This document shows, piece by piece, positions 14,282 through 17,152 of a stretch of 17,152 bases of DNA (within the stretch, counting starts at the first letter, position 1; each line of letters begins with the position of its first letter). The translations under genes and the position numbers were made by a program. The notes below the pieces were generated by a model. That model was not told where the DNA came from. It saw only the letters and a list, made by a program, of their open reading frames with translations, and searched no databases. The stretch lies in contig JAICXR010000019.1 in NCBI GenBank assembly GCA_025980355.1, positions 1 to 17,152 on the forward strand. The letters are read 5' to 3'. Source of the stretch: Chloroflexota bacterium. GTDB lineage: Bacteria; Chloroflexota; UBA4733.

Positions 14282-15548
14282 TTCGCCGGTGACGGGGCCG
14301 CGCCCCGGTCTCCCGCCCGGCTTCACGGAACGGGTGCTGTCCGGGCTGGACGGCGCCGAACGGCGGCGCTCGCAGCGCGAGGCGCGCCGGCTCGGCGTGG
14401 CGATGCTGCTCATCGGCGTCGGCATCGGCGTGGTGCTGCTGGCGGCAATCCCCTTCCGCGGCCCCGGCGTCGGCACGCGGACGATCGTGCTCTGGCTGGC
14501 GCGCTCGCTGGTCGTCCTGAACACCCTGGGACGCCAGGAAGATGCCCTCCTGGCGCGGCTGCAACTGGCCGCGCTGCCGATCGGCGTGACGACCCTGGTC
14601 CTCATCTCCTGTCTCGTCGGCGTCTGGCGCCTCGCCCGCTATGAGCGCCGCCCGGGGCGGCGCCCACGCCGCCGGACGTTCGTGGCGCTGTTCGCCCTGA
14701 CGGTGGCGGCGCTGGCCCTCGCCCTCCTGACGCCGTTGCGCGGCTGGCAGACGGGCGCTTTGCGCTGGGGTGACACGCAGTTGACCGACCCGAATGCGGG
14801 GACCGTGTTGGTGATGGACGGGTCCGCCAGCCTGCCCTCGGGCTTGGATGGCGGCGTGTCCGTCGTTCTGGGGAATGTGCAGGTCGCCGGCACTGTGGAA
14901 GGGGACGTGGTCGCCGTGCTGGGCAGTGTGGACCTTGCCCCCGGGGCGGTCGTCGAAGGCGATGCGATCGCGGTCGGCGGACGCGTCAACCATGTCGCCC
15001 AGAGCAGGGTGATGGGGGACATCATCGGTAGCGCGCCGTTGCTCTCGCGACCGCCGCGGTCGGGCGCCGCGCTCGTCCGCCTGGCGATCGCTGCCTGGAT
15101 CGGGCTACTGCTGCTCGGCATCATCTTGAGCGCCCTCTTCCCCTGGCCGATGCGCCTGGTCGCCGCCACGGCCCGCCGCTTCACCTGGCAGAGCATGCTC
15201 ACCGCCTCCGGCGCCGGCATCGGCCTGCTCTTGGTGATCGTGCCACTCGCCCTGAGCGTGGCGGGTTTGCCGATCGCCATCGCGCTGCTCCTGGTGACGC
15301 TGCTGGCCTGGGCCTTCGGCCTGGTCGCCGTCGGCGTGGCGTTGGGGCGGCGGCTGTTGCGGCCTTTTGGGCACGACAACTCCACCCTTCTCGCCGCGGT
15401 CTGCGGCCTGGGCGTCTTAGGCGCGATCTCCGCCATCCCCATCGGCGGGCCGATCTGCATCATCGCCGCCGGCCTGCTCGGCGCCGGCGCCGCCGTCATC
15501 AGTGCGCTTGATACGGACACCGCGGCCGGTGCGCTGATGACGGGCTAA
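14268..15548 (+). CDS. Polytopic membrane protein with bactofilin-like repeat segment, candidate anti-sigma partner
   Basis: 426 residues from GTG 14268, overlapping the sigma gene by 14 nt. A charged cytoplasmic N-terminus of about 42 residues (PPGFTERVLSGLDGAERRR) precedes membrane helices near 43-62, 103-120 and 137-155. At about 179-245 come short repeats of the polymer-forming/bactofilin type (GNVQVAGTVEGDVVAVLG, then GSVDLAPGAVVEGDAIAVGG), which would form a beta-helix. Four or five further hydrophobic helices (about 268-413) end the protein. The overlap suggests it controls the sigma factor, with the N-terminus as sigma-binding arm, but the HxxxCxxC zinc motif of ZAS anti-sigmas is absent. 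Role is inferred from position only. Confidence 0.8.
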   Translation: MGLPDSPVTGPRPGLPPGFTERVLSGLDGAERRRSQREARRLGVAMLLIGVGIGVVLLAAIPFRGPGVGTRTIVLWLARSLVVLNTLGRQEDALLARLQLAALPIGVTTLVLISCLVGVWRLARYERRPGRRPRRRTFVALFALTVAALALALLTPLRGWQTGALRWGDTQLTDPNAGTVLVMDGSASLPSGLDGGVSVVLGNVQVAGTVEGDVVAVLGSVDLAPGAVVEGDAIAVGGRVNHVAQSRVMGDIIGSAPLLSRPPRSGAALVRLAIAAWIGLLLLGIILSALFPWPMRLVAATARRFTWQSMLTASGAGIGLLLVIVPLALSVAGLPIAIALLLVTLLAWAFGLVAVGVALGRRLLRPFGHDNSTLLAAVCGLGVLGAISAIPIGGPICIIAAGLLGAGAAVISALDTDTAAGALMTG

Positions 15549-15561
15549 AGAATCGCCCGTC
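15539..15561. terminator. Hairpin at the convergent gene junction
   Basis: GACGGGC / GCCCGTC, a perfect 7-bp stem with a 9-nt loop. The stop codon of the plus-strand membrane protein starts inside it, and it ends 7 nt before the stop of the convergent PAS protein. Position and symmetry suit a bidirectional terminator, but no U-tract follows on either side. Confidence 0.4.
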
Positions 15562-15567
15562 CGGCCT

Positions 15568-16785
15568 TCACTCGCTCGCTTTGAGCACGTCGAGCTGCGG
15601 GCCGGCGGGCGTCTCTTGCTCCTCGTAGCGGGTGATGTTGCCGAAGCGCTTGAGGAGGACGCCGGCGCGTACCGCCTGCTCCTGGAGCATGGTCAGGTCG
15701 CCTTGCATGTCCGCCGGCAGGCGGGGATCGACCGCCAGGATCTCCGCCAGGGCGAGCATTGTCCCGAGCGGGCTCGCTAATTCGTGGGCCACGGCGCGGC
15801 CGGTGCGGACCGCCCCTTCGGCACGGGCCTGGGCCGCATGCGCGGCGTCGCGCTCCGCGGCGAGGCGCGTCAGTTCGGTGATATCCCGCAGAACGCCGAC
15901 GATGCCGATGACGGCTCCCGTCGGGTCGCGCAACGGCGTCTTCATCGCGTAGATGAGGTGCGACACGCCGCCGACGTCGACGGTCTGATACCGAGCAACC
16001 GGTGCACCACTGGTCACGACCTGGCGATCACTCTCCTCCGCCGGCTGCCAGTAGCTGGGCGGTCCGAGGTCGCGGTCCAGTCGGCCGACCAGGTCCTGCG
16101 GTCGGAGCTGCCACATGCGCGCCTTGGCGGCGTTGACCAGGACGTAGCGGCCCGCCAGGTCTTTCAGATAGATGGCGTCGTTGCTCGCTTCGATCACCGT
16201 GAGCAGGCGGGTGCGCTCTTGCTCGACGTGCTGGCGCGCCTGCTGTTCCGCCTCGATCAGCCGGCGTGAGCGGGCCTGCGCTTCCTCTAGCAGGCGAACC
16301 TGCGCGACCATGACCGCGTCGTGCTCGGCTTCCAGCCGCCGGTGTTCCGTGAGATCGTGCAGCATGGCAAGCACCAGGCGTCCGGCGTCCGGCGCAGGCT
16401 CAAGAGCGCTGAGCGTCAGTTCGACCTCCACCTCGGTGCCGTCGCGCCGCAGGGCGGCGACCGCCATGCGGCGACCGGCGTCGACCACAGGGCCCTGTCC
16501 GGTGGCGGCGTAGCGGATGCGCCCCGCAGTATGGGCGGTGCGGAAGCGCTCCGGGACCAGCGCGTCGACGGTGAAGTGACGCGCCTCCTCCGCACTGTAG
16601 CCGAGGAGCGCCTCGGCGGCGGGGTTCCACAGGACGATGCGCCCATCGGAAGCGTCGGCGACGATGATCGGATTGGGGAGGGCCATGAACAGCCGGCCAA
16701 AGCCGAGGCGCCGAACGGCCTCCGGGAGGACGTCCTGCTGCGCGGCGCAAGCTTTCCTACTGGCGAGTGGGGAGGGATCGTCCAC
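15568..16785 (-). CDS. PAS-PAS-DHp sensor protein lacking the histidine-kinase ATPase domain
   Basis: 405 residues, no membrane helix. PAS domain 1 is at about 28-150 (LPNPIIVADASDGRIVLWNP, ending LHDLTEHRRLE). A charged coiled coil follows (about 150-200, RLIEAEQQARQHVEQERTRL), then PAS domain 2 at about 200-315 (IEASNDAIYLKDLAGRYVLV, ending VLRDITELTRL) and a HisKA-type dimerisation helix with the H-box VAHELASPLG, His334. Only 72 residues remain from that His, ending in a normal stop, and no N, G1, F or G2 box of a HATPase domain is visible. It could be a phosphoacceptor, a partner of another kinase, or a PAS-sensing dimer. The start is GTG 16785, the first possible after an in-frame TAG; its ribosome-binding site is weak. 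Confidence 0.88.
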   Translation of the reverse strand: MDDPSPLASRKACAAQQDVLPEAVRRLGFGRLFMALPNPIIVADASDGRIVLWNPAAEALLGYSAEEARHFTVDALVPERFRTAHTAGRIRYAATGQGPVVDAGRRMAVAALRRDGTEVEVELTLSALEPAPDAGRLVLAMLHDLTEHRRLEAEHDAVMVAQVRLLEEAQARSRRLIEAEQQARQHVEQERTRLLTVIEASNDAIYLKDLAGRYVLVNAAKARMWQLRPQDLVGRLDRDLGPPSYWQPAEESDRQVVTSGAPVARYQTVDVGGVSHLIYAMKTPLRDPTGAVIGIVGVLRDITELTRLAAERDAAHAAQARAEGAVRTGRAVAHELASPLGTMLALAEILAVDPRLPADMQGDLTMLQEQAVRAGVLLKRFGNITRYEEQETPAGPQLDVLKASE

Positions 16786-16849
16786 GATAACCGCTGGTTC
16801 CTACTGGCTCTTTATCTTGCCAGACATGAGACATCGGCCGTTTCCATCC

Positions 16850-16866
16850 CTCTCCAGGATGGAGAG
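16850..16866. terminator. Hairpin between pentapeptide-repeat and PAS-protein genes
   Basis: CTCTCCA / TGGAGAG, a perfect 7-bp stem with a 3-nt loop. It lies about 40 nt past the pentapeptide gene's stop and 65 nt before the PAS gene, both on the minus strand. A short TTT follows on the plus strand; on the minus strand GGATGG follows, so termination of the minus-strand gene is not well supported. Confidence 0.35.
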
Positions 16867-16908
16867 TTTGCCAAAACAGCCGGCACGTCGCGACGGGACT
16901 CATGCCTG

Positions 16909-17152
16909 TCAGTCCAACACTACCGTCGCCCCCAGCCCTTGGAGCAGGCCCCCGGCCTGGCCGAGGTCGACTTTCAGGCCCTGGATCTCCTTCAGGCCGA
17001 CGCGGAGGCCAGCGATGCTGGAGCCGCGCAGGTCGGCGCCGCTCAGTTTGGCGCCCAACATGTCGGCGTTGGTGAGGTCGCAGTCCAGGAAGCGGGCGCC
17101 GGTGAGGTCGGCGTCCAGGAAGGAGGCGTCGCGCAGGAGGCAACGCTCGAAG
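16909..17152 (-). CDS. Pentapeptide-repeat protein, C-terminal part only
   Basis: The frame enters from the right window edge and ends at TGA (16909-16911); 80 residues are visible. The first half has consecutive A(D/N/S)(L/M/F)xx units: RDASFLDADLTGARFLDCDL then TNADMLGAKLSGADLRGSSI, which fold as a right-handed quadrilateral beta-helix. The repeats end at about residue 50 in an amphipathic tail (IQGLKVDLGQAGGLLQGLGA). Such proteins have varied roles (for example DNA-mimic gyrase protection), and none can be chosen from this fragment. The start and any N-terminal domain lie outside the window. Confidence 0.88.
   Translation of the reverse strand, partial: FERCLLRDASFLDADLTGARFLDCDLTNADMLGAKLSGADLRGSSIAGLRVGLKEIQGLKVDLGQAGGLLQGLGATVVLD

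Noticed and set aside
16909..17152. Pentapeptide repeats as DNA tandem repeats or a CRISPR-like array
   Set aside because: The periodicity is at the protein level (A-D-L-x-x units about 15 nt long, with varied bases) in an open coding frame, with no identical DNA repeats or spacers.

Overview
The window is GC-rich bacterial DNA with densely packed genes, frequent GTG starts, one TTG start, and ATGA-type overlaps. The gene set fits a Chloroflexota-like bacterium, perhaps Thermomicrobia or a relative. It combines a stand-alone FchA-type cyclohydrolase, prokaryotic S-adenosylmethionine decarboxylase, a Tat-signal lipoprotein, an Asp-Glu membrane glycosyltransferase and an ECF sigma factor. This assignment is an inference from gene content; no rRNA or other phylogenetic marker is present. 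I see no tRNA, rRNA, CRISPR array, insertion sequence, integrase, phage gene or attachment site.

Region 1 (1-4192, minus strand) is a tight run of five genes: fchA, folD, MTA phosphorylase, a D-2-hydroxyacid dehydrogenase and dapF (its last residues lie off the window). All neighbours overlap or lie 4 nt apart, so they are probably one transcript. The run joins folate one-carbon chemistry to methylthioadenosine salvage and amino-acid or cell-wall precursor synthesis. FolD has Leu where the family has its catalytic cyclohydrolase Lys, and a separate cyclohydrolase gene overlaps its start. This is the most informative point in the window.

Region 2 (4260-7521) holds a small membrane protein and a DUF1232 protein (minus), S-adenosylmethionine decarboxylase (plus), then upp and glyA (minus). 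GlyA makes the methylene-THF that FolD and FchA use. The decarboxylase feeds polyamine synthesis, whose by-product MTA is the substrate of the phosphorylase in region 1. The two regions are therefore metabolically linked.

Region 3 (7522-12588, mainly plus) contains a regulatory gap, a probable 86-residue Cys/His protein, a multi-pass GT39-like glycosyltransferase, a class III-like alcohol dehydrogenase with an altered zinc ligand, and a Tat-exported lipoprotein of the sulfatase/alkaline-phosphatase superfamily with Thr at the nucleophile position.

Region 4 (12607-17152) has a sorbitol/threonine-type dehydrogenase (minus), divergent from an ECF sigma factor (plus). The sigma gene overlaps a membrane protein with a bactofilin-like repeat segment, a candidate unusual anti-sigma partner. 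Then come a PAS-PAS-DHp protein lacking the kinase ATPase domain (minus) and the C-terminal end of a pentapeptide-repeat protein (minus, cut by the window edge).

Most of the window is ordinary metabolism. I find no complete defence or mobile system; the points of interest are altered active sites and the sigma/membrane-protein pair.
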